From an uncultured Campylobacter sp. (GTDB taxonomy: Bacteria; Campylobacterota; Campylobacteria; Campylobacterales; Campylobacteraceae): 35,768 nt of DNA. The stretch is from assembly GCA_900772495.1 (NCBI GenBank), contig CAAHEJ010000120.1, positions 1 through 35,768 of the forward strand, read 5' to 3'. Within the stretch, counting starts at the first letter, position 1. Each line of letters starts with the position of its first letter. The position numbers and the translations under genes are program-made. The notes beneath the pieces were generated by a model. It did not search any database, had not been told where the DNA came from, and saw only the letters and a list, made by a program, of their open reading frames with translations. Shown one piece after another: positions 17,313 to 23,915 of this stretch.

Positions 17313-18074
17313 ATGCAAACATATTTAGAGATAGGCGAATTTTGCAAGCTCGTGCATTTGAGCGAAGATGTCGTCAAAGGAATGATGGCAAATGGAGCGT
17401 TGAATTTCAAGGACGAGGACGGCAAAATCTATATCGAGGCAAATCAAGGCACTTTCAGTGTCGTGCCAAAGGGCAGTAGCGAGGCTACACCTATCAGTAG
17501 CATAAGTTTAGCTGGGGAAAGCTTTGTCGAAAAGACCATAGGCACGATTTTAAACCTACACGAAAAGGTGCTAGATGCCAAAGATGAGACGCTAGAAACG
17601 CTCAAAAACGAAAACAAATTCCTAAAAGATGTGCTTTACTCAATGCAAGAAATTTACGATGAGGATAGAAAAACCATCGACATTTTAAACGAGCAGCTGG
17701 GGCGCGCGCAAGAGGAAGTGGAGTTTTTGAAACGCAAATATAAACTTATGTGGAACAAAGCGGTGGATAATTTCACGCAAGGCAAAATGAGCGCGACTAT
17801 GGATGATGATATGGAAAATAGCGCATTTAGCCCAAGAAGCGAAAGGAATTCTAGCTTGAATTCAGCTTTAAATTCGGGCGCGAATTCAAATGAGAATTCA
17901 AGCGCAACTTCAAACGCCACGAGCGAGAATTTAAGCACGACTCAAAGCACGGCAAATTCAAACACCACGAGCGCAAACGGCGTAAATTCAAACCCCACAG
18001 CAAATTCAGCCACAAATTCAAACGAGAATTCAAGCACAAATTCCACAAATCCACAAAAGGACAGCGCACAATGA
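17313..18074 (+). CDS. DUF3972-like protein with Asn/Ser/Thr-rich tail
   Basis: A 253-residue protein known mainly from Campylobacter and Helicobacter. Residues 1-60 resemble a winged-helix or MerR-like fold (LEIGEFCKLVHLSEDVVKGMM), and a coiled coil follows around residues 75-150. The last ~70 residues are a simple Asn-Ser-Thr-Ala repeat-like tail (NSNENSSATSNATSENLS), probably disordered. AAAGGGGAAAAA precedes the ATG, 10 bases after purE. It overlaps glyQ by 4 bases. The DUF3972 name is from memory; function is unknown. Confidence 0.7.
   Translation: MQTYLEIGEFCKLVHLSEDVVKGMMANGALNFKDEDGKIYIEANQGTFSVVPKGSSEATPISSISLAGESFVEKTIGTILNLHEKVLDAKDETLETLKNENKFLKDVLYSMQEIYDEDRKTIDILNEQLGRAQEEVEFLKRKYKLMWNKAVDNFTQGKMSATMDDDMENSAFSPRSERNSSLNSALNSGANSNENSSATSNATSENLSTTQSTANSNTTSANGVNSNPTANSATNSNENSSTNSTNPQKDSAQ
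17846..18049 (+). repeat. Degenerate AATTCAA-type repeats encoding the tail
   Basis: The motif AATTCAA or AATTC recurs about every 12-30 bases, with longer near-copies such as AAATTCAAACGAGAATTC. All copies lie in the coding frame for Asn-Ser pairs, so the tail probably grew by in-frame duplication. Confidence 0.6.
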
Positions 18075-18940
18075 CTTTTTCGCAAATCATCTTAAATTTA
18101 CAGCAGTTTTGGCAAAAACAAGGTTGCGTGATAATGCAGCCTTACGATATGCCAGCAGGCGCAGGCACTTTTCACCCCGCGACCTTTTTGCGAAGCCTTG
18201 ATAATAAGCCTTGGGCTTGCGCTTATGTCGCCCCAAGCCGCCGCCCAAGCGATGGCAGATACGGCGAAAACCCAAACCGACTCGGCGCTTACTATCAGTT
18301 TCAAGTTCTCATCAAACCAAGCCCCGATGACATACAAACCCTTTATCTTAAAAGCCTTGAAACGCTAGGCTTTGACTTAAAAAACCACGACATTCGCTTT
18401 GTGGAGGACAACTGGGAAAGCCCGAGCCTTGGAGCGTGGGGGCTTGGCTGGGAAGTGTGGCTTGATGGTATGGAAGTTACGCAATTTACCTATTTTCAGC
18501 AAGTTGGCGGTATCGCTGTAAAGCAAGTAAGTGCCGAAATCACCTATGGTTTAGAGCGGCTGGCTATGTATTTGCAAAATGTCGATAATGTCTATGACAT
18601 AGTTTGGAACGACTTTGCAGGCTCAAAGGTGCTTTATGGCGATGTCCATAAGCAAAGCGAGTTTGAGTATAGCACTTATAATTTCGAGTTAAGCTCGGTT
18701 GAAATGCTAAACCACCAGTTTGAAAACGCCTACAAAGAGTGCAAAAGCGTGCTAGAAAGAGGCTTTGCCTTGCCAGCTTATGATTACTGCTTGCTTGCGG
18801 CGCACACTTTCAACCTTTTAGACGCGCGCGGTGCGATTTCAGTTACCCAAAGGCAAGATTATATGCTTAAAATCCGCGAGCTTTCAAAAAGCTGTGCTGA
18901 AATTTACACGCAAAGCAAGTATTTACACAAAGCAAACTAG
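18071..18940 (+). CDS. glyQ: Glycyl-tRNA synthetase alpha subunit
   Basis: GlyQ is the catalytic alpha subunit of the alpha2beta2 glycyl-tRNA synthetase. The 289-residue protein begins TFSQIILNLQQFWQKQGCVI and has QPYDMPAGAGTFHPATFLR, the RRPSDGRYGENPNR loop and EVTQFTYFQQVGG, the class II core. Its ATG overlaps the upstream gene in an ATGA junction, with ACAAAAGGACAGC upstream. The beta subunit (glyS) is not in this window. The accessory island begins immediately downstream. Confidence 0.97.
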   Translation: MTFSQIILNLQQFWQKQGCVIMQPYDMPAGAGTFHPATFLRSLDNKPWACAYVAPSRRPSDGRYGENPNRLGAYYQFQVLIKPSPDDIQTLYLKSLETLGFDLKNHDIRFVEDNWESPSLGAWGLGWEVWLDGMEVTQFTYFQQVGGIAVKQVSAEITYGLERLAMYLQNVDNVYDIVWNDFAGSKVLYGDVHKQSEFEYSTYNFELSSVEMLNHQFENAYKECKSVLERGFALPAYDYCLLAAHTFNLLDARGAISVTQRQDYMLKIRELSKSCAEIYTQSKYLHKAN

Positions 18941-18969
18941 CCCTTACGCTCAAACGCCGTTCATCAAGG

Positions 18970-19206
18970 CTAGTCCTTTGGCGCGCCCGAAATTTTTCCG
19001 CCAAAGGCTTGAATTTCTTGTCTGATTTTCTCATCTATCCTTTCTAACTCATCGGCGTTTTGACGCATTTGCTCTAAAAGGGCGTCAAATTCAAAGCCAA
19101 GCATTACAATGCGGTATAAATTTGGCTTGTGCTTGCGCCAATTATACAGCGTGCTGTTATCCACGCCCAGCAACGCCGCCTTGTCCCTTTTACTCAGCTT
19201 TTTCAT
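18970..19206 (-). CDS. Small helix-turn-helix protein
   Basis: A 78-residue protein. The N-terminal half, KLSKRDKAALLGVDNSTLYNWRKHKPNLY, reads as a helix-turn-helix, with residues from about 8 to 28 shaping the DNA-binding unit. The C-terminal half is charged and helical. I prefer the ATG at 19206 because AAAGGTGAG lies 7 bases before it; a GTG at 19218 sits on top of that site. It probably binds DNA or regulates the divergently read cassette at 19423. Small HTH proteins of this kind occur in Campylobacter mobile regions. Confidence 0.6.
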   Translation of the reverse strand: MKKLSKRDKAALLGVDNSTLYNWRKHKPNLYRIVMLGFEFDALLEQMRQNADELERIDEKIRQEIQAFGGKISGAPKD

Positions 19207-19338
19207 CGTTTCGCTCACCTTTTTTGCGTAAATTTTGGCGCATTGTATAGAATTTGTGCTTATAAAAAAACTTTTGAAATATACTACTATTTTTTAAAAA
19301 ATAATTGTATATTTCAGCTTTTTTTAAGGAAAGTGTGA

Positions 19339-19344
19339 TATAAT
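19339..19344 (+). promoter_or_regulatory. -10 box for the island cassette
   Basis: GTGTGATATAATGC contains a consensus TATAAT about 80 bases before the GTG at 19423. The region around it is very AT-rich. The HTH gene diverges 133 bases away. Confidence 0.5.
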
Positions 19345-19422
19345 GCTAGAAAAATTTTTAGAAAAATAAGCAATTATTTCTTTTTTATTTAGATTAAGTT
19401 TTTTTGCAAAAAGGAGAACATA

Positions 19423-20139
19423 GTGAAAAAATTCATTATTAGTTTGCTTGTTTTAGCTCTTATTGGATTTGCTTTCATCAAAATAGGCGCAAGCTTTTTT
19501 GGTGCTGATTTTTTAAGTGCTGTAATAGGCAAGGAAATGCCCGTTACACATAAGCCAGCAACAAAAGGCGAAGCTATGATTTTAGCTATGTTTAGTATGG
19601 TGAATGGTGAGATTGACACAAAAAGTATCGAGTTTATAGGGACAACGAGAAGGTATGAGGGACAAAATTATTGCCGTAAAAGTGAGTATTCTTACTACGA
19701 GGGGCGAGAGATAAAAACCGAAACACTTTGCCCTAGTCCATACTTTAAAATAGCAGAACGCATTTATATATACTCTAAATACGACCCTTATAAAGCAAAG
19801 CCAGAAGCATTGACATATACGGTAGTGGATATAAGAATGATTAAGTCGCCAAATGGAGCGCAACGAGTCAAAGTTAATTTAAGTGCATATGGTGAGGGTG
19901 GTTGTAAATTTGTCAATCATACAACTGGAAAAATGACAGAAGAAAGTTATTTAGATATGGAAGTCGGTGTAGGATTGGGACAGCTTTTAGTGTGTGATAA
20001 AGGACGAAGTGGAATTAAAAGTATTTTTGTTTTTGGAGAAAATTTTGAATTTAATCCTGATTGGACAGAGCTTATAAATGCTGATTCTTTTGACAAAGTC
20101 AATGAACAAGCATTGCAAAAATTCTCAGAAAGGTTTTAA
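19423..20139 (+). CDS. Membrane-anchored exported protein, unknown
   Basis: A 238-residue protein with a single N-terminal hydrophobic segment (about residues 3-28, KKFIISLLVLALIGFAF), so it is likely an inner-membrane-anchored periplasmic protein. The remaining domain is beta-rich in appearance and has four cysteines (in NYCRKS, TLCPSP, GGCKFV and VCDKGR) that could form two disulfides. The start is GTG with AAAAAGGAGAACATA upstream. The next gene starts one base after the stop. I do not recognise the family. Confidence 0.65.
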   Translation: MKKFIISLLVLALIGFAFIKIGASFFGADFLSAVIGKEMPVTHKPATKGEAMILAMFSMVNGEIDTKSIEFIGTTRRYEGQNYCRKSEYSYYEGREIKTETLCPSPYFKIAERIYIYSKYDPYKAKPEALTYTVVDIRMIKSPNGAQRVKVNLSAYGEGGCKFVNHTTGKMTEESYLDMEVGVGLGQLLVCDKGRSGIKSIFVFGENFEFNPDWTELINADSFDKVNEQALQKFSERF

Positions 20140-20140
20140 A

Positions 20141-20923
20141 ATGAAAAAGTTGATTTTTCTATTCGTTTTCAGCGTAGCGAGTTTATATGCTGATGATTTA
20201 ATCGAACAAGTAAAGCATTTTAAGCAGCAATGTGATAGTCAAAATGACGCAAAAGCGTGCCTTGCATTCGCTGAGAGTTATTCTCGTTTATTAAATCAGC
20301 GTGAAGGACAAGTTGCGGCAAAGAAAGCTCGACCAACTATTATTGCTTACATCAAAAAAGCTGCTGAGATGTGTAACGACCCTGAAACTTGTATAAGAAT
20401 TTCTGAAGCATACTTCGATTGTGATAATAGTGAATGTGATGTCGAAAGCGATAAATTTCGCATAAAATTACTTACGCAAACTTGTAAAAAGTTTAATAAT
20501 GTAAGAGCGTGTTATTTGGCAGGTAAAGCTATTACGGATTCTCATATTTCTATCTTTGAGGGTGGTTTGGCAACTAAGATAAAATACCAAAAGGAGTATT
20601 ACAAAATAGCTTGTGATGTAAATTATGGTACGGATTTTAAATATGGCGAAGGAAAAAGTGCGTGTTCGCGGCTAGCGTATGTTTACTGGAGAGAAGGAGA
20701 TAAGAAATCAGCATTACAGTTGTATGTCAAAGATTGCAACGCGGGTGGGGAGAGTGAGTCTTGCGGAAGTGTAGCTATGGCATTGGAGGAAGAAGAAAAT
20801 AAAAAAGATATACTCGACAGAGACTATACAAAAGCCCTTAAATTTTATAAAAAAGCGTGTGATATGAGTAATGCGTTTTGTCCGAAGTATTTGAGCAAAA
20901 AGAGACAGTTTTATGGAGAATAA
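20141..20923 (+). CDS. Secreted Sel1-like cysteine-rich repeat protein
   Basis: Starting at ATG 20141 the protein begins KKLIFLFVFSVASLYA, a clear signal peptide, so it is periplasmic or secreted. The mature part has repeats of about 35-40 residues with paired cysteines (CDSQNDAKAC, CKKFNNVRAC, CNAGGESESC, spaced 8 residues). This pattern matches Sel1-like or Helicobacter cysteine-rich (Hcp) alpha/alpha repeats held by disulfides. Such proteins bind partners or, in Helicobacter, act as host-facing proteins; function here is unknown. An upstream ATG at 20078 is in frame but lies inside the previous gene. AGAAAGG precedes the chosen start. Confidence 0.7.
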   Translation: MKKLIFLFVFSVASLYADDLIEQVKHFKQQCDSQNDAKACLAFAESYSRLLNQREGQVAAKKARPTIIAYIKKAAEMCNDPETCIRISEAYFDCDNSECDVESDKFRIKLLTQTCKKFNNVRACYLAGKAITDSHISIFEGGLATKIKYQKEYYKIACDVNYGTDFKYGEGKSACSRLAYVYWREGDKKSALQLYVKDCNAGGESESCGSVAMALEEEENKKDILDRDYTKALKFYKKACDMSNAFCPKYLSKKRQFYGE

Positions 20924-21170
20924 AAAGGAAATTGAATATCTCGTAGTTACGAGAGTAGATAAGGGAGATGAGCTTGGCAACTCTGTGGGTAAGTATTATG
21001 CAGAATTTGAGTTTGCATTTAATGGTTTAAAAACTTCTTTTAAAACAAGTGTAAATCGTGGGCGATTAGGTAAGGAGCCTTATGATTGTGATGGAATATC
21101 AGATGTTGATGCCAAGAAAATTATTGAACACTATAAAAACAATAGCGAGGAAACAAATTTTAAAATTTAA
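20913..21170 (+). CDS. Small protein, paralogue A (ISDxDAK family)
   Basis: An 85-residue hypothetical that overlaps the end of the Sel1-like gene by 11 bases, which implies coupled translation. No signal peptide or membrane segment is seen, so it is cytosolic. It aligns with the 89-residue protein at 21254: both have YAEF, a SF-x-x-S strand, G-x-EP(Y/F), then ISDxDAK(K/R) and a charged C-terminus. GATATCTCG or unusual codons are not evident. I do not recognise the family. A regulator or an immunity-like protein is possible but not supported. Confidence 0.6.
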   Translation: MENKKEIEYLVVTRVDKGDELGNSVGKYYAEFEFAFNGLKTSFKTSVNRGRLGKEPYDCDGISDVDAKKIIEHYKNNSEETNFKI

Positions 21171-21253
21171 AAGTTTTTTAATTAAAAGGCTTATAATATA
21201 GGATAAAAAATGGCTTGCAATAGTTTTACAAATTTATTGATAGGAGAAAGACA

Positions 21254-21523
21254 ATGAAATTATGCAAGAAAAAACGAATTGAAAATCTTGTAACCACTCC
21301 GTTTCGTGAAAAAGACTACGATACTAAGGAATATGCGGAATTTTCGTTTAAATTAGACGATGTGCCAGTGTCTTTTGAAGTCAGCAAAAATCTTAGGGGT
21401 TTTGGCACTGAACCTTTTAATCACAAAGATATATCAGATACCGATGCTAAAAGGGTTCTTAGGAAATTCAAAAAGAGACGAAAAAATAATGAAGATGATG
21501 AGAATTTTGAAATCAATGCTTGA
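21254..21523 (+). CDS. Small protein, paralogue B (ISDxDAK family)
   Basis: An 89-residue hypothetical, probably cytosolic, 83 bases after its paralogue. ATAGGAGAAAGACA precedes the ATG, a strong ribosome site. Shared positions with paralogue A include YAEF, SFEVS versus SFKTS, GFGTEPF versus GRLGKEPY, and ISDTDAKRV versus ISDVDAKKI. It has more lysine and arginine at the C-terminus (KFKKRRKNNEDD). The gap contains an AT-rich stretch with TATAATAT (near 21192), so it may also have its own promoter. Confidence 0.6.
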   Translation: MKLCKKKRIENLVTTPFREKDYDTKEYAEFSFKLDDVPVSFEVSKNLRGFGTEPFNHKDISDTDAKRVLRKFKKRRKNNEDDENFEINA

Positions 21524-21575
21524 TGTGTTTTAACGCGTCATTTTGAGCGGGTTTATTAGCATTGCTCGCTTTGCT

Positions 21576-21630
21576 GTCATTGCGAGCAAGGCACAAGCCT
21601 TGCGCGACAATCCACAAATTCAAAACAAAG
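21576..21630 (+). repeat. Dispersed repeat, half-element copy 1
   Basis: GTCATTGCGAGCAAGG, then CAATCCACAAATTCAAA. It resembles the arms of the palindromic element at 34892-34993 (GTCATTGC, then CAATCCATAAATTTAAA). Confidence 0.55.
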
Positions 21631-21778
21631 CCTTTTCAAAACCTTGCTTTTTCTTAACCTAATCATTATAAGTTGCTTTTAGTGTTGATTTTCTTAATCT
21701 ATGACTTTTTAACCTATTGTTGTAAGTTGATTTTACCCTTGACTTTTTCCTTAACCTAATCCTTAGACTCTTCATATT

Positions 21779-21826
21779 GTCATACTGAGCGATAGCGAAG
21801 TATCCATAAATTTAAAATGCAAATTT
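21779..21826 (+). repeat. Dispersed repeat, half-element copy 2
   Basis: GTCATACTGAGCGATAGC, then ATCCATAAATTTAAAATGC and AAATTT, closely matching 34926-34950. It suggests a family of dispersed elements in this genome. Confidence 0.55.
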
Positions 21827-21882
21827 CAATCACTTGCTATCATTTTAATGGAAAAAACTTAAATAAAGATTGAATTTTTTTA

Positions 21883-22203
21883 GTGCTATGCGTGTTTTTT
21901 AACGACACATTTTTGGGCGTGCCACTCACAAGTAAGGTTAAAAACAAAACAGGCAGACTTTACTATAAATTCACGGGCAACAAGGCAGCTAAAAACCTAA
22001 ACGAGCTTAACAAAAGTGGGCGCGGAGCAAAGAAAAATGGCAAGGTTGGTCGTCCTAAAATGGACGAGAGTAAAAAGCAAACCAAATGCACTTTTTTGAT
22101 TTACTTAAGCGATGAACAAAAGGCAAAGCTAGAAGAAAAGGCAAAAAAGGCAAATTTATCGATGAATGCTTATGTCATCGTAAAGTTGTTTGGCGTGGAT
22201 TAA
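21883..22203 (+). CDS. Hybrid ORF: PemK/MazF-like fragment plus ribbon-helix-helix domain
   Basis: A 106-residue ORF from a GTG at 21883. Residues 1-28 (FNDTFLGVPLTSKVKNKTGR) resemble the central strands of Campylobacter PemK/MazF toxins. The rest, GRPKMDESKKQTKCTFLIYLSDEQKAKLEEKAKKANLSMNAYVIVKLF, has the basic linker and strand-helix-helix pattern of a CopG/MobC-type ribbon-helix-helix protein. No good ribosome site or separate start for the second part is seen. It looks like a deletion fusion of a toxin remnant and a plasmid-type DNA-binding gene. It may be a pseudogene. Confidence 0.5.
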   Translation: MLCVFFNDTFLGVPLTSKVKNKTGRLYYKFTGNKAAKNLNELNKSGRGAKKNGKVGRPKMDESKKQTKCTFLIYLSDEQKAKLEEKAKKANLSMNAYVIVKLFGVD

Positions 22204-22208
22204 ACAAT

Positions 22209-22228
22209 AAGGGCTTTCAATAGCCCTT
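22209..22228. terminator. Hairpin between converging RHH ORF and toxin gene
   Basis: AAGGGCT and AGCCCTT form a perfect 7-base stem with loop TTCAAT, between two converging genes. It overlaps the toxin stop codon at 22217-22219. No long T-run follows. Confidence 0.55.
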
Positions 22229-22495
22229 AAACAAGTCTTGGTGTCTGCCTATTTTGTAGAGTTTAAGTATGGTATCATCTCTTTGATATACGATAACTAA
22301 GTCTCCATAAATATGGCATTCTCTAAATCCTTTATAATCCCCAGCCAAAGCGTGGTCTTTAAGTTTGGGGTCTAAAATCTTACAAGTTTGTAGCTGATAC
22401 ACAACTTCACGCACTTTTTCTAAATCCCAACCTTGCTTTTTGACGAGTTTGAAATTCTTTTTATAAGTGCTTTGAAAATCAATTTTAAGCATCAT
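22217..22495 (-). CDS. YafQ-type mRNA interferase toxin
   Basis: A 92-residue type II toxin of the RelE/YafQ group, which cleaves mRNA on the ribosome. The YafQ catalytic pattern is present: LKDHALAGDYKGFRECHIYGDLVIVY and the C-terminal GRHQDLF, with His, His, Asp, His and Phe in the places where YafQ has H50, H63, D67, H87 and F91. It overlaps the antitoxin gene by 4 bases (22492-22495), the usual antitoxin-first order. All key residues are present, so it is probably active. Confidence 0.85.
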   Translation of the reverse strand: MMLKIDFQSTYKKNFKLVKKQGWDLEKVREVVYQLQTCKILDPKLKDHALAGDYKGFRECHIYGDLVIVYQRDDTILKLYKIGRHQDLFKGY

Positions 22496-22731
22496 TGTTC
22501 ATCATCTTCGCTGTCAAGCATTTTTTCAAACTCTTCGTGGCTATTAAAAATGCCTATGCTATACGCATTTTTTAAGTCATCAGCCGTCTCATCGGTAGGT
22601 ATGGCGTGTAAAGCTTGCTCAATTTGGCTTTTTTTGTTTTCTAGCTCAGCAATTTGCTCTTTGGTGCTATCAAGCTCCATAAACAAAGATTCTTCACTAT
22701 AAACGCTATAATCAATAGCTTTTGCTCTCAT
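22492..22731 (-). CDS. Antitoxin for YafQ-type toxin
   Basis: A small acidic protein (79 residues from ATG 22731) upstream of and overlapping the toxin. The middle is a coiled coil (LDSTKEQIAELENKKSQIEQAL). The C-terminus IGIFNSHEEFEKMLDSEDDEQ resembles the toxin-wrapping tails of RelB-type antitoxins. No clear DinJ-like ribbon-helix-helix is visible in the N-terminus. A GTG at 22737 lies on the AAGGGGG ribosome site, so the ATG at 22731 is preferred. The function is inferred from pairing. Confidence 0.75.
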   Translation of the reverse strand: MRAKAIDYSVYSEESLFMELDSTKEQIAELENKKSQIEQALHAIPTDETADDLKNAYSIGIFNSHEEFEKMLDSEDDEQ

Positions 22732-22758
22732 CTTCACCCCCTTAACAAAATTTGCCTC

Positions 22759-22764
22759 ATTATA
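22759..22764 (-). promoter_or_regulatory. -10 box for toxin-antitoxin operon
   Basis: On the minus strand TATGCTATAATG is a consensus extended -10, 28 bases before the antitoxin ATG. Autoregulation by the TA complex is usual for the type but no operator was identified. Confidence 0.6.
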
Positions 22765-22891
22765 GCATATTTTTCAAACAAAGCAAAATTTTACATTATA
22801 CTATAATCCAAAATGCTACTTTTTTGTTTGCAAAATTCGCTCAAAAGCCTATATATAAGAAAATCAATCCTTAAAGAAAAATAAAAGCAAA

Positions 22892-22911
22892 GTTTCTAAA
22901 AAATTAGAAAC
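22892..22911. terminator. Hairpin in the gap upstream of toxin-antitoxin genes
   Basis: GTTTCTAA and TTAGAAAC form a perfect 8-base stem around AAAA, in the 290-base gap between the 295-residue ORF and the TA operon. It may terminate leftward transcription from the three-gene remnant. No T-tract is obvious. Confidence 0.35.
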
Positions 22912-23026
22912 GAGCTTGTAAGGCGTGATAAAATGGGCTTTAATAAGCATAATAGCCATACATTTTAATAGGTTTTTACATTACAATCTTAAATCTAACT
23001 TAAAAATTCAAATTTTTTACAAAATT

Positions 23027-23914
23027 TCACATTTTCATTGCTTTGTCTTGTCCTAGTTCGAGCAAATTTTTGATAGCTTTGGTGTTTTGTGGGCTGATTT
23101 GGCAGTTATATATCTTTGTTGTCAATAAAATTTGTTTGTTAATCTTTTCTAGTGTCTCTTGTGTGTTTTTAGCCCTAGCACTTGGATAAAGGTTTGGTAG
23201 CGTGTGATAGTAATGAGTGATAGTCTTACTTATCTCATCGTTTAGCACCTTTTCCAAATGTGGCTTATCACAATCGATATTGTAGGCTTTGATGATATTT
23301 TTTGTTTTTTCTATGGCGTGCAGTTGTTCGCTTCGATAGATAGCCTCAATGTCCTTATTTGTTTGGCTAATTGCTCCGCTTTGTCTGCTTCTCGCTGTGC
23401 TTGTAGGTTCTGTGAAATTTCTTCTCTTGCTATCATCAAAGCTTGGGGATTTTTGTGATGAATGGCTACCATTGCTATGTTGGTAAGTATCCATAGCGGT
23501 GTCTTTGATAGTGTTTCCTTGCTCGCCTCGTGTATTTTGTTGCACATCATCACAAATTCTTTGTAGTGTGGGAGATTTTGTAAATCCTGTGCTGTTTTGG
23601 GTGAAAATTCTATCATCATCAGTTCGTCTATGCTCATTGAAAGCAGGTTGTCGAATTCGCTCTCGTGTATCGTATGTGTCGCGCTCATTGTCTGTTCCTT
23701 GTGCTAAATTTTGTTGTGATTGTAACAATTTTTTGTTAATAGATATTTTAATATGTAATGCTTGTTCGTTGAGTTCGTCAAATGTTGATTGAGTTGTGTA
23801 TTCATTTTCTGCTTTGCTAATGTCAGGTGTGTTTTGTATCGGCGGTAAGTCATTATTTAAATTTTTTAATATCTCATCAAAGCTAGGTTCGTTTGATTCT
23901 TGCTTATTAGCCAA
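23027..23914 (-). CDS. Hypothetical protein with disordered middle
   Basis: A 295-residue ORF of unknown function. The N-terminus (SNEPSFDEILKNLNNDLPP) and C-terminus (residues ~200-295, helical, ETLEKINKQILLTTKIYN) look folded. Residues 76-200 are rich in Ser, Thr, Asn, Gln, Asp and Arg and look disordered. That same stretch contains the nested ORF at 23311-23688. It starts with TTG at 23914 one base after the upstream stop, with AAAGG about 11 bases away. It may belong to plasmid or conjugative-type DNA, but I see no relaxase or other diagnostic motif. Confidence 0.55.
   Translation of the reverse strand: MANKQESNEPSFDEILKNLNNDLPPIQNTPDISKAENEYTTQSTFDELNEQALHIKISINKKLLQSQQNLAQGTDNERDTYDTRERIRQPAFNEHRRTDDDRIFTQNSTGFTKSPTLQRICDDVQQNTRGEQGNTIKDTAMDTYQHSNGSHSSQKSPSFDDSKRRNFTEPTSTARSRQSGAISQTNKDIEAIYRSEQLHAIEKTKNIIKAYNIDCDKPHLEKVLNDEISKTITHYYHTLPNLYPSARAKNTQETLEKINKQILLTTKIYNCQISPQNTKAIKNLLELGQDKAMKM
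23311..23688 (-). CDS. Nested ORF in an alternate frame, unknown
   Basis: A 125-residue ORF lying wholly inside the 295-residue ORF in the +1 frame on the same strand. It has an ATG with CAAGGAACAGACA upstream (AAGGA at 7 bases), a better ribosome site than the host gene. The product reads like a mostly helical protein (DELMMIEFSPKTAQDLQNL, NPQALMIAREEISQNLQAQ). Its codons (ATA, AGG, CTA) are less typical than those in the host frame, which weighs against it. Either an overprinted gene or a chance open frame. Confidence 0.35.
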   Translation of the reverse strand: MSATHTIHESEFDNLLSMSIDELMMIEFSPKTAQDLQNLPHYKEFVMMCNKIHEASKETLSKTPLWILTNIAMVAIHHKNPQALMIAREEISQNLQAQREADKAEQLAKQIRTLRLSIEANNCTP

Positions 23915-23915
23915 G

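Larger units (their letters stand above)
21524..21882. other. 359-base gene-free region of repeat debris
   Basis: No convincing gene. It contains a repeat half-element starting GTCATTGCGAGC (21576 to about 21630), then three degenerate copies of a unit with TTAACCTA at 21654, 21709 and 21751, and another half-element GTCATACTGAGC to AAATTT (21779-21826). This looks like decayed mobile or palindromic repeat DNA. Confidence 0.6.

Noticed and set aside
20078..20140. Upstream start for the Sel1-like gene
   Set aside because: It would prepend 21 residues before a clear signal peptide and lies in the previous gene.
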